Shown here one piece after another: positions 45,226 through 53,258 of a stretch of DNA of 64,000 nucleotides. The stretch is from Flavobacterium aciduliphilum (GTDB lineage: Bacteria > Bacteroidota > Bacteroidia > Flavobacteriales > Flavobacteriaceae), in the NCBI RefSeq assembly GCF_003268855.1, contig NZ_QLSZ01000009.1:62001-126000 (forward strand), written 5' to 3'. Within the stretch, counting starts at the first letter, position 1, and the number at the start of each line of letters is the position of its first letter. The translations under genes were made by a program, and so were the position numbers. The notes under the pieces are model-generated. The model did no database searches. It was not told the origin of the DNA and saw only the letters and a list, made by a program, of their open reading frames with translations.

Positions 45226-45257
45226 CAAAGATAGTAATTTGAATGACCTATTGCCAA
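45226..45257 (-). promoter_or_regulatory. Promoter of purM
   Basis: The minus strand has TTG (complement of 45255-45257) and, 21 nt on, TATCTTTG (complement of 45226-45233), matching the Bacteroidota pattern. Leader about 45 nt. Confidence 0.55.
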
Positions 45258-45280
45258 TGAGTCATGAGGTTTTTCCTATA

Positions 45281-46156
45281 CTATTTATCCAAAATCATGA
45301 TTTCAACCCGTCTGTTCAGAGCCGCTTCCGATTCGTTTTTTTCGGGAATAGGAAATTTTGGCTTTGAAACACCAAAACCTTTCACCTGGATTCTTGCGCC
45401 ATCAATCCCTTCCGAAACTAGAATTCTCTTGATTTGGCGTGCTCTATCAAGGGATAAATTTCTAATATCACTCGCCACACAACAAATATGACCTTGAATT
45501 TCGATTTTTAATTTCGGATGGTTTTTAAGGGTTTCAATCAAGGCATCTACCGTAGGTTTGGCACTAGGCATGACTGCAAAACTGTTTTGAAAAAAATTAA
45601 CGTCTTTAAGTTTGATGAGCGTTCCTTTTCGTGCCTGTTGAATTTTGTCTTCCAAAGTAGCATTTTCACTAAAGTTCATAGCCTCTTCTTCTATTGGAAT
45701 GATTTCCTGTGGTTCTTCAACTTTGGGTTCGGCTTTGCCTGGGGTTATTCCTAAAATCTCATTTTCTCGTGCTAAGTCTTTTGCCAAAATGTAATAAAGA
45801 GTGACTTTTCGATTTTCTGCCTTATTCTTTGATTGGTGGAAATTTTCACCAAAACTTCTGGTTTTAAAATCTTCACGAGTCTTGATTTTATCTTTCACCT
45901 TATTAAAAATAAAATGTACTCTTTTTTGGGCCAATGTATCGTTAAAACCATTGGTGCCATCATCATCAGTATAGCCGTTGATAGCAACAATTTTAACCGA
46001 GGAATTGGCAGCAATCCAATCTTGAAGTTTTTGGGACTCAGCTGCATTTGTTTCAAACTTATTGCTGTCAAAAAATACAGAAAACTGTTCTTGAGCTCTA
46101 ACACATGTAAGAGATACACAAAAGAAAAAACTAAAAAAAAGAGCTTTTGCATTCAT
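45281..46156 (-). CDS. OmpA-family protein with two OmpA-like domains
   Basis: About 291 residues. A signal peptide (MNAKALFFSFFFCVSLTCVR) is followed by an incomplete N-terminal OmpA-like segment (VAINGYTDDDGTNGFNDTLA) and a Pro/Glu-rich linker. The C-terminal OmpA domain has KIEIQGHICCVASDIRNLSL, then RARQIKRILVSEGI and VKGFGVSKP, ending NRRVEIMI. Such domains bind peptidoglycan, tying the outer membrane to the wall. I chose the ATG at 46156; one at 46171 adds five residues. Confidence 0.85.
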   Translation of the reverse strand: MNAKALFFSFFFCVSLTCVRAQEQFSVFFDSNKFETNAAESQKLQDWIAANSSVKIVAINGYTDDDGTNGFNDTLAQKRVHFIFNKVKDKIKTREDFKTRSFGENFHQSKNKAENRKVTLYYILAKDLARENEILGITPGKAEPKVEEPQEIIPIEEEAMNFSENATLEDKIQQARKGTLIKLKDVNFFQNSFAVMPSAKPTVDALIETLKNHPKLKIEIQGHICCVASDIRNLSLDRARQIKRILVSEGIDGARIQVKGFGVSKPKFPIPEKNESEAALNRRVEIMILDK

Positions 46157-46271
46157 AATACTATCATTCAAAATATACCCTCAAAAGTATTCAATAATTA
46201 CTAAGACGCCATAATTTTAGTACAATAAAACACTGCTATATACTAAATTAATGGTTTGTTTTTTATAAATC

Positions 46272-46631
46272 CTATCCTTTCAACCGCATCACGATATCCA
46301 ATTGTGCTTTTAGAATTTTGTTTTCTTCTTCAAGTTGGGCAATGCGTGCTTCATAATCCTTTTTTAAGGTGGCTTTTTCTTCTACTGTTTTGTCAATTTT
46401 AGCAAATTCGGCGGGTAACTCATTGGCTATATCATGAAAAATATTGTATTTCATGGCATAGCACAAATCAATTAATATTCCTGTTTGAATACTCGAATTT
46501 CGAATGTATTTATACATAGAACTGCCCGGTCTTCCTATGGCGCGTTCCATTTGCAAATTAGAAAAATTGAATTGATACATTAATTTCTCAATGATTTTTC
46601 CAGTATTGATGTTATGAGCACTTTTTTTCAT
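46272..46631 (-). CDS. Small HTH-like protein with C-terminal coiled coil
   Basis: A 119-residue protein. The N-terminal 65 residues look like a Cro/XRE-type helix-turn-helix (NLQMERAIGRPGSSMYKYIR then IQTGILIDLCYAMKYNIFHD). Residues about 85-117 form a leucine-zipper-like coiled coil (ARIAQLEEENKILKAQLDIV). That makes a dimeric DNA-binding protein likely. The gene is followed by little else and is preceded by the AT-rich periodic repeat region, where its own operators could lie. No target is known. Confidence 0.75.
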   Translation of the reverse strand: MKKSAHNINTGKIIEKLMYQFNFSNLQMERAIGRPGSSMYKYIRNSSIQTGILIDLCYAMKYNIFHDIANELPAEFAKIDKTVEEKATLKKDYEARIAQLEEENKILKAQLDIVMRLKG

Positions 46632-47012
46632 CTTTATTGATTAAATTGGTTATACCAAAAATATAATTTATTTAATTTAAATACAAACTTATTTGTCTTA
46701 TACACATACTTATTTGTTTTTAACACTAAAATAATAATTAAAAATACAATCTTATTAAATTATAAAACATAAGTAGTAAATTAAAACACAAATAACTATG
46801 TTTTTTACACAAATAAATAAAATTTATACACTACTATTTTTTATTTATAAACATATAAACATGACTTAAAAACAAACTTATTTGTTTTTAAATAAAAAAT
46901 AGTATCCAAAAGTAAGGAGAGTTGTTTATATCGCTACAACTCCGCCATAGCATTGAACTTTTAGGCGATTTTTATTCCAAAACTTAAAACCACACAATAA
47001 AAAATTCCATAA
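46632..47012. other. AT-rich intergenic region containing a ~21-bp periodic repeat
   Basis: About 380 nt without a convincing gene, between the end of glnN and the start of the HTH gene on the minus strand. The part from 46683 to 46892 is a degenerate tandem array (separate entry). The remainder (46893-47012) shows no clear element except a G/C-containing stretch near 46925-46955. Confidence 0.6.
46683..46892. repeat. Degenerate ~21-bp tandem repeat array, ten units
   Basis: Ten units start with ACA at 46683, 46704, 46723, 46746, 46767, 46786, 46807, 46828, 46851 and 46872, spaced 19-23 nt (mean 21). The best-conserved units contain ACAAACTTATTTGT (46683 and 46872) or ACATACTTATTTGT (46704), an imperfect palindrome; others are looser. 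About two helical turns per unit would place bound proteins on one face. The extreme AT content makes the weak units uncertain. Confidence 0.5.
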
Positions 47013-47046
47013 GAAACCCCGATTCAAGATTCTGAATCGGGGTTTC
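47013..47046 (-). terminator. Terminator of glnN
   Basis: A perfect 14-bp stem (GAAACCCCGATTCA with TGAATCGGGGTTTC) and 6-nt loop, 28 nt after the glnN stop. The downstream T run on the minus strand is moderate. Confidence 0.85.
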
Positions 47047-47074
47047 TTTATCTATTCTGTATTTTCTATAAAAA

Positions 47075-49264
47075 CTATCTCGTAAACAATAACTCTCTGT
47101 ATTTAGTCAACGTCCAAGTTTCGTTATCTACTAACAATTCTAGCTTATCGCAGTGCTCACGAATGATTTCAAAGTAGGGTTTTACTTGATCACAATATGC
47201 TTCTGCCATTTTTTGAGCATCAGTCAACGCATTGGCTTTTTTACGAGCTTCAGTCATGGCATCTACATTAGAATTAATTCCTTCAATGTGTTCTGAAATT
47301 TCTTTGATTAATGAAATTTGCTCTTTGGCAATTTTTTCAAACTCTTTTCCAAAAATTTCTTTTAATCCACGTACATTTTCAATCAATGTATTTTGGTAAC
47401 GAATTGCTGTTGGAATTACGTGATTACGAGCAATATCTCCCAAAACTCTTCCTTCAATTTGAATTTTCTTAGTGTATTCTTCCAATTCGATTTCGTAGCG
47501 TGCCTCTACCTCAACATGATTCATCACATTCAAATCGCTAAACAAATCCAACGCTTTTTTAGACACTTTTGCTTTCAAAGCCGCTGGTGTCGTTTTGTGA
47601 TTGCTCAATCCACGTTTTTTAGCTTCTTTCTCCCAAGCATCGCTATATCCGTCTCCTTCAAACAAAATATTTTTCGTTTGCTTGATATATTCTCTAAGTA
47701 CGTTGAAAATAGCTTCGTCTTTTTTCAATCCTTTCTCATCAATTAAAGCATCTACTTCTTTTTTGAAAGCTCTTAATTGTTTTGCTACAATTGAGTTTAA
47801 AGTCGTCATGGCATTAGCACAGTTGGCAGACGAACCCACAGCTCTGAACTCAAATTTGTTTCCAGTGAAAGCAAACGGAGACGTTCTGTTTCTATCAGTA
47901 TTATCCAACATAACATCTGGAATTTTACCCACCACATTCAATTTTAAATCGGTTTTTTCTTCTGGAGATAATTTCCCTTTTGAAACGCCTTCTAATTCTG
48001 CCAATACCTTCGTTAATTGTTCTCCAATAAATACCGAAATTATCGCTGGAGGCGCTTCGTTTGCACCCAAACGATGGTCATTGCTTGCAGTAGCAATAGA
48101 CGCTCTCAACAATTCTTCATATTCATTTACTGCTTTAATAGTATTAATAAAGAAAGACAAGAACTGTAAGTTACTCATAGGCGTCTTGCTAGGAGAAAGC
48201 AAATTAACCCCAGTATCGGTTGCTAGTGACCAGTTGTTATGTTTTCCAGAACCATTAACGCCTTTGAATGGTTTTTCATGGAACAATACTTTAAAGTTAT
48301 GACGTTCAGCAATTTTAGACATCACATCCATCAACAACGAGTTGTGGTCTACAGCCAAATTGGTTTCTTCAAAAATAGGAGCCAACTCAAATTGATTGGG
48401 TGCTACCTCATTATGACGCGTTTTTACTGGAATTCCCAACAACATGCACTCTTCTTCCAACTCACGCATAAATGATAAGGTTCTTGAAGGAATAGAACCA
48501 AAATAGTGGTCGTCTAATTGTTGTCCTTTCGCTGACGTATGTCCTAATAAGGTACGTCCCGTCATGATTAAATCGGGACGCGTATTAGCCAAAGAAGCAT
48601 CTACTAAAAAATATTCTTGTTCCCATCCCAAAGTAGCGGTAACTTTCTTTACATTTTTATCAAAATACTTACAAACATCCGTTGCCGCTTCGTCAACCGC
48701 ATTTAAGGCACGCAAAAGAGGCGTTTTATAATCTAGTGCCTCACCCGTGTAAGAGATAAACACGGTTGGAATGCATAATGTTGTTCCAAAAATAAAAGCA
48801 GGAGAGGTTGGATCCCAAGCGGTATACCCACGAGCTTCAAATGTATTTCTAATTCCTCCATTAGGGAAAGAAGACGCATCGGGCTCTTGTTGTACCAATT
48901 GTCCTCCACCAAATTTCTCTACAGGATCAGACCCATCGTAAGAGGTTTCAAAAAAAGCATCATGTTTTTCTGCTGTGGTTCCTGTTAAGGGTTGAAACCA
49001 GTGGGTGTAGTGTGTTACTCCTTTTGACAAAGCCCATTCTTTCATCCCCATAGCGATATAATCGGCTAATTTTCTGTCTATTTTAGTTCCGTGCTGGATC
49101 GCATCCTTAACGGCTTTGTAAGCATCTGGCGTCAAAAATTGGCGCATCGCTTTATCATTAAACACATTAGAACCAAAAAGAGCTGATTTTTTTCCCGACT
49201 CTTTAAATTCCACCGGCTTTCTACCTGATGCATCTTTTAATGCTTGAAAACGTAACGTTGACAT
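47075..49264 (-). CDS. glnN: Type III glutamine synthetase
   Basis: A 729-residue GSIII, the large glutamine synthetase common in Bacteroidota, which joins ammonia to glutamate using ATP. Features: GWEQEYFLVDASLANTRPDL, GVNGSGKHNNWSLATDTGVN, RLGANEAPPAIISVFIGEQL, and DRNRTSPFAFTGNKFEFRA. These match the GSIII active-site regions. A TATTTTTG promoter box lies upstream. Expression is probably linked to nitrogen status, but no known operator is seen. Confidence 0.97.
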   Translation of the reverse strand: MSTLRFQALKDASGRKPVEFKESGKKSALFGSNVFNDKAMRQFLTPDAYKAVKDAIQHGTKIDRKLADYIAMGMKEWALSKGVTHYTHWFQPLTGTTAEKHDAFFETSYDGSDPVEKFGGGQLVQQEPDASSFPNGGIRNTFEARGYTAWDPTSPAFIFGTTLCIPTVFISYTGEALDYKTPLLRALNAVDEAATDVCKYFDKNVKKVTATLGWEQEYFLVDASLANTRPDLIMTGRTLLGHTSAKGQQLDDHYFGSIPSRTLSFMRELEEECMLLGIPVKTRHNEVAPNQFELAPIFEETNLAVDHNSLLMDVMSKIAERHNFKVLFHEKPFKGVNGSGKHNNWSLATDTGVNLLSPSKTPMSNLQFLSFFINTIKAVNEYEELLRASIATASNDHRLGANEAPPAIISVFIGEQLTKVLAELEGVSKGKLSPEEKTDLKLNVVGKIPDVMLDNTDRNRTSPFAFTGNKFEFRAVGSSANCANAMTTLNSIVAKQLRAFKKEVDALIDEKGLKKDEAIFNVLREYIKQTKNILFEGDGYSDAWEKEAKKRGLSNHKTTPAALKAKVSKKALDLFSDLNVMNHVEVEARYEIELEEYTKKIQIEGRVLGDIARNHVIPTAIRYQNTLIENVRGLKEIFGKEFEKIAKEQISLIKEISEHIEGINSNVDAMTEARKKANALTDAQKMAEAYCDQVKPYFEIIREHCDKLELLVDNETWTLTKYRELLFTR

Positions 49265-49305
49265 AAAAATTTAGTTTTAAAAGTTAGACCCTTATTATTT
49301 TGATG

Positions 49306-49313
49306 CAAAAATA
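49306..49313 (-). promoter_or_regulatory. Promoter -7 box of glnN
   Basis: The minus strand reads TATTTTTG, a TAnnTTTG match, with a TTG about 21 nt further upstream. Leader about 38 nt. Confidence 0.5.
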
Positions 49314-49424
49314 TACATTTTTTGAATACAAAATCAATTATACCCTATTTTCTTAGGGGTCATTGTGATAATTATGAATTTAAAATTATGAATTATGAAT
49401 TTTTATCAATACTTAATAAAAGAT

Positions 49425-49432
49425 TATCTTTG
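49425..49432 (+). promoter_or_regulatory. Promoter -7 box of the terC-like gene
   Basis: TATCTTTG. Transcription would start near 49436, which places the true start at 49449 and not at the in-frame ATG at 49395. Confidence 0.55.
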
Positions 49433-49448
49433 TGAAAAATCTCATATC

Positions 49449-50411
49449 ATGGTTGTCTGGATTCTTTTTATTGGAGCGGTTTTACTTTTTTTAGCCTTAG
49501 ATTTAGGATTTTTCAATAAAACGCCTCACATCATCAGTTCGAAAGAAGCTGGTATTTGGACCAGTATATGGGTAACGCTTTCGTTGGCTTTTTCTGGAGT
49601 GATCTATTGGTTGTATCAAAACCAATTTTGCACCAACCCTGATGCCTTGCAACCCGAAACGGCGGTATTAAAATATATTTCAGGGTATTTGGTTGAATTG
49701 TCGTTAAGTGCCGACAATATTTTTGTAATGGCTGTGATTTTTAGTTCGTTTAAAATTGCAAAAAAATACCAACATCGTGTGCTTTTTTGGGGAATTATTG
49801 GCGCCATCATCTTTAGAGGCTTGATGATTTTATTTGGTGTGGTACTCATTCATAAAATACATTGGATAACTTATGTCTTTGGAGGTTTTCTAGTATTTAC
49901 AGCCGTTAAAATGCTCTTCAAAAAAGAAGAACAAGAATTTAACCCCAAAGAATCGTTTGTTTATAAAATGATTGGCAAAATAATACCCATTTCTCATCAT
50001 AGAGACAGAGAACATTTTTTTATTACTGAAAACCAGAAGACCTATGCCACTACGTTATTTGTGACTTTACTTGTCATTGAGGTGATGGATGTGGTTTTTG
50101 CTACCGATAGTGTACCTGCGATTTTAAGCATCACCTCAGATCCTTTCTTGGTATTTTCTTCCAATATTTTTGCCATTTTAGGTTTGCGTTCTATGTATTT
50201 TTTCTTAGCGAATATGCTTGATAAATTTCACTATCTTGAATACAGCCTCATCGCTATTCTATCTTTTGTTGGTGTAAAAATGCTTTTGGTTCATTTTTAT
50301 AAATTTCCAGAATGGGTATCACTTGCCTTTATCGCATTAGCATTGACAGCTGGGGTAGTACTATCGCTAGCTTATGGCAAAGAATCGCACCCTTCTCGTG
50401 ATGAAGAATAA
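49449..50411 (+). CDS. TerC/Alx-family integral membrane protein
   Basis: About 320 residues with roughly nine membrane helices. The family core is recognised from FLALDLGFFNKTPHIIS, YLVELSLSADNIFVMAVIFS and VIEVMDVVFATDSVPAILSI, whose acidic residues within helices are typical of TerC/Alx. A cytoplasmic basic loop lies in the middle (residues about 165-195). Alx-like proteins export manganese and respond to pH; TerC names come from tellurium resistance. The specific ion is not readable from sequence. The start is chosen from the promoter. Confidence 0.9.
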   Translation: MVVWILFIGAVLLFLALDLGFFNKTPHIISSKEAGIWTSIWVTLSLAFSGVIYWLYQNQFCTNPDALQPETAVLKYISGYLVELSLSADNIFVMAVIFSSFKIAKKYQHRVLFWGIIGAIIFRGLMILFGVVLIHKIHWITYVFGGFLVFTAVKMLFKKEEQEFNPKESFVYKMIGKIIPISHHRDREHFFITENQKTYATTLFVTLLVIEVMDVVFATDSVPAILSITSDPFLVFSSNIFAILGLRSMYFFLANMLDKFHYLEYSLIAILSFVGVKMLLVHFYKFPEWVSLAFIALALTAGVVLSLAYGKESHPSRDEE

Positions 50412-50412
50412 A

Positions 50413-50442
50413 AAAGAGGCTGCACCTGCGTACAACCTCTTT
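50413..50442. terminator. Probable terminator after the terC-like gene
   Basis: Stem AAAGAGG with CCTCTTT, extended by a few interrupted pairs, around a 16-nt centre. It lies between convergent genes. Confidence 0.55.
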
Positions 50443-50467
50443 CCCAAACAAAAAAACAAACCAATCG

Positions 50468-50989
50468 CTATTTTACTTTACGTATTGTCGTCTCATCTAT
50501 ATGAAAAGCTTTAGACACTGCTTCATAATTATGATAATCTAGTGTAGTTGACATTTGTTTTCCAAAATTGGATGGAATGATAACCACACGTATCACTTGA
50601 TTCAATCTATAGGCTGTTGAAACACCTGGCAAATCATACCCTACCATATAAACACTCACATCATATTTTGTAAAATCAAAATCATATCTAAAATCGAGGC
50701 TTCCATCATTCATATAATAGGTCTCAGGAAGTAATTTCCATAAATCTGATCCATTGACAGAACCTGCTAATCGGTATACCAAAACCATATCGGAAGAATA
50801 AATTGGTTTGGGAAATGTGAGCAAGGTGCTAAAATTATTGGTCGTAGTAAACGATGCGTTGTATTCATAGGTTGTTGCCAAAAACTGATTGTTATTGGTA
50901 ACCACTTGTGTTGCTGGAGTTTCGTTTACGCTGCAACTTTGTAGCGAAATCATCCCGATGCACGCTAACAATAAAGTCATTTTTCTCAT
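50468..50989 (-). CDS. Putative lipoprotein of unknown function
   Basis: A 173-residue lipoprotein; the signal peptide ends GMISLQSCSV, Cys19 being the lipid site. The mature part is rich in Thr, Asn and Tyr (TTYEYNASFTTTNNFSTLLT) and looks beta-stranded, with a charged C-terminal segment (HIDETTIRKVK). I recognise no family. It is monocistronic between convergent and divergent neighbours. Confidence 0.7.
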   Translation of the reverse strand: MRKMTLLLACIGMISLQSCSVNETPATQVVTNNNQFLATTYEYNASFTTTNNFSTLLTFPKPIYSSDMVLVYRLAGSVNGSDLWKLLPETYYMNDGSLDFRYDFDFTKYDVSVYMVGYDLPGVSTAYRLNQVIRVVIIPSNFGKQMSTTLDYHNYEAVSKAFHIDETTIRKVK

Positions 50990-51067
50990 GATAGTTCCTG
51001 TTTAATGATTCCTATTATAAACACCTAACCAATAGCTGTGCCAAAGTTTCATTTTAACAAAAATTTG

Positions 51068-51075
51068 TACTTTTG
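51068..51075 (+). promoter_or_regulatory. Promoter -7 box of the DUF1543 gene
   Basis: TACTTTTG (TAnnTTTG) ends 4 nt before the ATG at 51080, so the transcript may be leaderless. Confidence 0.45.
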
Positions 51076-51079
51076 AAAC

Positions 51080-51658
51080 ATGAAACACAAGTATAAACTG
51101 TACATGGTCATGCTGGGTTGTCGTCCCAAAGGCAGGTATACCGAACAACACGATATTTTTTTTGGCATCGGGAAATCTTTAAAAGAATTAATTCCAAGTA
51201 TGAAAGCGTTTTGGCCCGAAGCCAAAGGACAAATCCATATTGATGCTTGGCGTGAAGTTACTACCGTAGACAATTATAAAATTGAAGTTACCACAAAAGG
51301 AACTTCCGTTGTATCAAACTCACAATTGTTTTTCATAAATCTTGGAGGATATAAAGAAAATGAATTTGAAGAATATCATTATAAAGTTTTGGCAGTTGGA
51401 GCCACACTAGCCGATGCTACAAAAAAAGCAAAGGCGTCAGCTTTTTACAAACACTGCACTTTTAAAGGAGCAACGTTTCACATCGATGATAAATTTGGTA
51501 TTGACATTGATGACGCGTTCCCTGTGAAAGAAATTCTCGCTCCTGAATTTACAGAATCCTTTGAATTGCTCATTACTCCTATGGAGCATTTAGAGGAAGA
51601 CCCATTGCATATTGGGTATTTAAAAATAGACAAAATCAAATCGTATGGGGAGAAATAA
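51080..51658 (+). CDS. DUF1543-domain protein
   Basis: A 192-residue soluble protein of the DUF1543 family, recognised from LYMVMLGCRPKGRYTEQHD and FFGIGKSLKELIPSMKAFWP followed by IHIDAWREV. The family contains two related halves, here at about 1-100 and 105-190. No enzymatic activity is known to me. It overlaps the following 47-aa gene by 14 nt, and that gene overlaps ychJ by 4 nt, so the three are probably one transcript. Confidence 0.88.
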   Translation: MKHKYKLYMVMLGCRPKGRYTEQHDIFFGIGKSLKELIPSMKAFWPEAKGQIHIDAWREVTTVDNYKIEVTTKGTSVVSNSQLFFINLGGYKENEFEEYHYKVLAVGATLADATKKAKASAFYKHCTFKGATFHIDDKFGIDIDDAFPVKEILAPEFTESFELLITPMEHLEEDPLHIGYLKIDKIKSYGEK

Positions 51659-51788
51659 CGAACGAAATATCAAAGTCCATAACGACAAACTCCACAAAGC
51701 TCAAGACAAGGCTAAAGCCAAAAAAGTAACTCGTGAAGAAAAGTTGAAAGCTATTTCAAAAAAATTTAACGAAACTAAAAACAAATGA
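51645..51788 (+). CDS. Small basic protein of 47 residues
   Basis: ATG at 51645, stop TGA at 51786-51788. The product begins MGRNNERNIKVHNDKLHKAQ and continues with a Lys/Ala/Glu-rich helix (KAKAKKVTREEKLKAISKKF). It has no hydrophobic segment. It overlaps DUF1543 upstream by 14 nt and the ychJ frame downstream by 4 nt (ATGA), the typical picture of coupled genes. The composition fits a nucleic-acid- or ribosome-binding peptide, but that is a guess. Confidence 0.5.
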   Translation: MGRNNERNIKVHNDKLHKAQDKAKAKKVTREEKLKAISKKFNETKNK

Positions 51789-52156
51789 ATTTCTGCTATT
51801 GTGGGACTACCCTGACCTTTTAGAATTGTTGTCAACCCTATATTTTGGGTGTACATAAAGCTCCTACTGCCGAAACCTTGATGCGTTCACGCTACAGCGC
51901 ATTTGCTACTGGAGCTGCCGATTATCTCCTAGCGACCACCCATCGTTCTACTCGAAAACAACACGACAAAGCCGCCATTCTCGATTGGAGCCAAACCAAT
52001 CAATGGATAAAACTTGAGGTACTCCACACGACTGAAACGACCGTAACCTTTCAAGCTTACTACCTAGACGCTCATTTGAAGGCACAAATACATCGTGAGA
52101 AATCGAGATTTATTTTCGAAAATGGGCAATGGTTTTATGTAGACGGCACGTATTAA
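51785..52156 (+). pseudogene. ychJ: YchJ-family (SEC-C motif) gene interrupted by an in-frame TAG
   Basis: The frame from ATG 51785 reads MNFCYCGTTLTF, then TAG at 51821-51823, then NCCQPYILGVHKAPTAETLM and on to the normal stop at 52156. The SEC-C metal-binding motif CxC...CC is split by the stop, while the rest of the YchJ domain (SRYSAFATGAADYLLATTHR, then LEVLHTTETTVTFQAYYLD) is intact. All parts are in one frame, so a single base change (for example GAG or AAG to TAG) explains it. Possible explanations are a recent pseudogene, a sequencing error or amber read-through. The family's function is unknown, with zinc binding likely. Confidence 0.85.
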
Positions 52157-53103
52157 TGTTTGCTTTTGTTTCCAAAAAACGAACTCAAATCAAGAGTATG
52201 CAACTGTTGTGGGACATTAAAAAATGGTTTTTTCACAAAAGCTTCATTGCTTATAGTATAATGCAAACCATCTGAAGTGGTAATCCCTTCCACTTGATGA
52301 AAAGGAAGTCCTACATCAATTTTTAGTTTTTTACCCGAGAAGAAATTGTCGGGTTGATACGCATACAAAAGAAAAACAAATGGATTTAATAGCGACGAAT
52401 AGCCACATAGTGCAATGATGTCTTTTTCTTCACAATAGGTTGCTCCCGTAATTAAGCCTTCTACATTAAAGGTAGTTTTTAATTGCGCTTTATAAGTCCC
52501 TGGTACTTTTGGCAACACATAAACGCTGGTCTGCTCAGAAGTCCATTGTTTAGTAAAAAGATATATACTGTCTTTCTTTACAATCATGGCTTCACAATCA
52601 AAATCGGTTTGATTGGGCGGTTGGGCTATAAACGTTTCTTGATTGGAATAGGAAAACCAAAGGGTATCAATTTTAGGAAGTTCTTGAAGCAAAGATTGTT
52701 TTTCAATTCGTAGAATGTGTAAATTTTCTCGATTCCCTTTACTATTGTTCCCAAAATCTCCCAAATAAAAATAGTGGGTATCTTGCGTCAATTCTTCCCA
52801 ATCTTGATTTCTCACTTTGGGCAATTCATAAGTATGCGAAATGGCACCCGTTTGGGGGTTCATGGCATACAAACTAGTGTCGGTATCGTCATTAAATCCC
52901 CATAACACATCATTCCATGTGGCCAATCCTGAAATTTCATGCAACATAGGTTCAAGCACCATCGTAGCGGTTGGTTTAACCCGTTTGGTTACTACTTCGG
53001 GGGTCGTACTTTTGGGTTCTTGTGGTGTTTCATTCTTTTTAACTTGTGCTCCTACACTCGTAGCTAGGAATACAAAAGCCAAATAAATAATCGATTTTTT
53101 CAT
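52153..53103 (-). CDS. Secreted beta-propeller-like protein
   Basis: About 316 residues with a signal peptide (MKKSIIYLAFVFLATSVGAQ). A Pro/Thr/Lys-rich linker is followed by repeated beta-propeller-like strands (LHEISGLATWNDVLWGFNDD, DWEELTQDTHYFYLGDFGNN, TDFDCEAMIVKKDSIYLFT, HQVEGITTSDGLHYTISNEA). These resemble esterase-like or SdiA-like propellers that measure stored values, but no catalytic residues are evident. No T9SS domain is present. I chose the ATG at 53103 over 53130. It converges with ychJ by 4 nt. Confidence 0.75.
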   Translation of the reverse strand: MKKSIIYLAFVFLATSVGAQVKKNETPQEPKSTTPEVVTKRVKPTATMVLEPMLHEISGLATWNDVLWGFNDDTDTSLYAMNPQTGAISHTYELPKVRNQDWEELTQDTHYFYLGDFGNNSKGNRENLHILRIEKQSLLQELPKIDTLWFSYSNQETFIAQPPNQTDFDCEAMIVKKDSIYLFTKQWTSEQTSVYVLPKVPGTYKAQLKTTFNVEGLITGATYCEEKDIIALCGYSSLLNPFVFLLYAYQPDNFFSGKKLKIDVGLPFHQVEGITTSDGLHYTISNEAFVKKPFFNVPQQLHTLDLSSFFGNKSKH

Positions 53104-53132
53104 GCTACAAAACGAATTCTTTTGTCGCAAAG

Positions 53133-53252
53133 CTACGCATTACGATACTTTTTAAAAAACCAAACCTTAAGGATATCAGCAGTAATAATATAAGCCGCCA
53201 CGATACTTAGCAATAGCGTTAAATTATATAAAGAAATTGGAAAACTAAAATG
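53133..53252 (-). pseudogene. Possible remnant of a transporter (P-type ATPase-like) C-terminus
   Basis: An open frame of 39 codons without a start, ending TAG at 53133-53135 and preceded by an in-frame stop. It encodes ISLYNLTLLLSIVAAYIITA followed by DILKVWFFKKYRNA: one hydrophobic segment and then an aromatic/basic tail, as at the C-terminus of P-type cation ATPases. It is short, and the match is from memory, so it could be chance in AT-rich DNA. Confidence 0.3.
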
Positions 53253-53258
53253 CTAAGC

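Noticed and set aside
46683..46892. CRISPR-like repeat-spacer array
   Set aside because: The units are contiguous, only about 21 nt and degenerate; there are no distinct spacers and no cas genes nearby.
46632..47012. Chromosomal replication origin
   Set aside because: The region is AT-rich with repeats, but I see no TTATCCACA-type DnaA boxes and no dnaA or other origin-linked genes.
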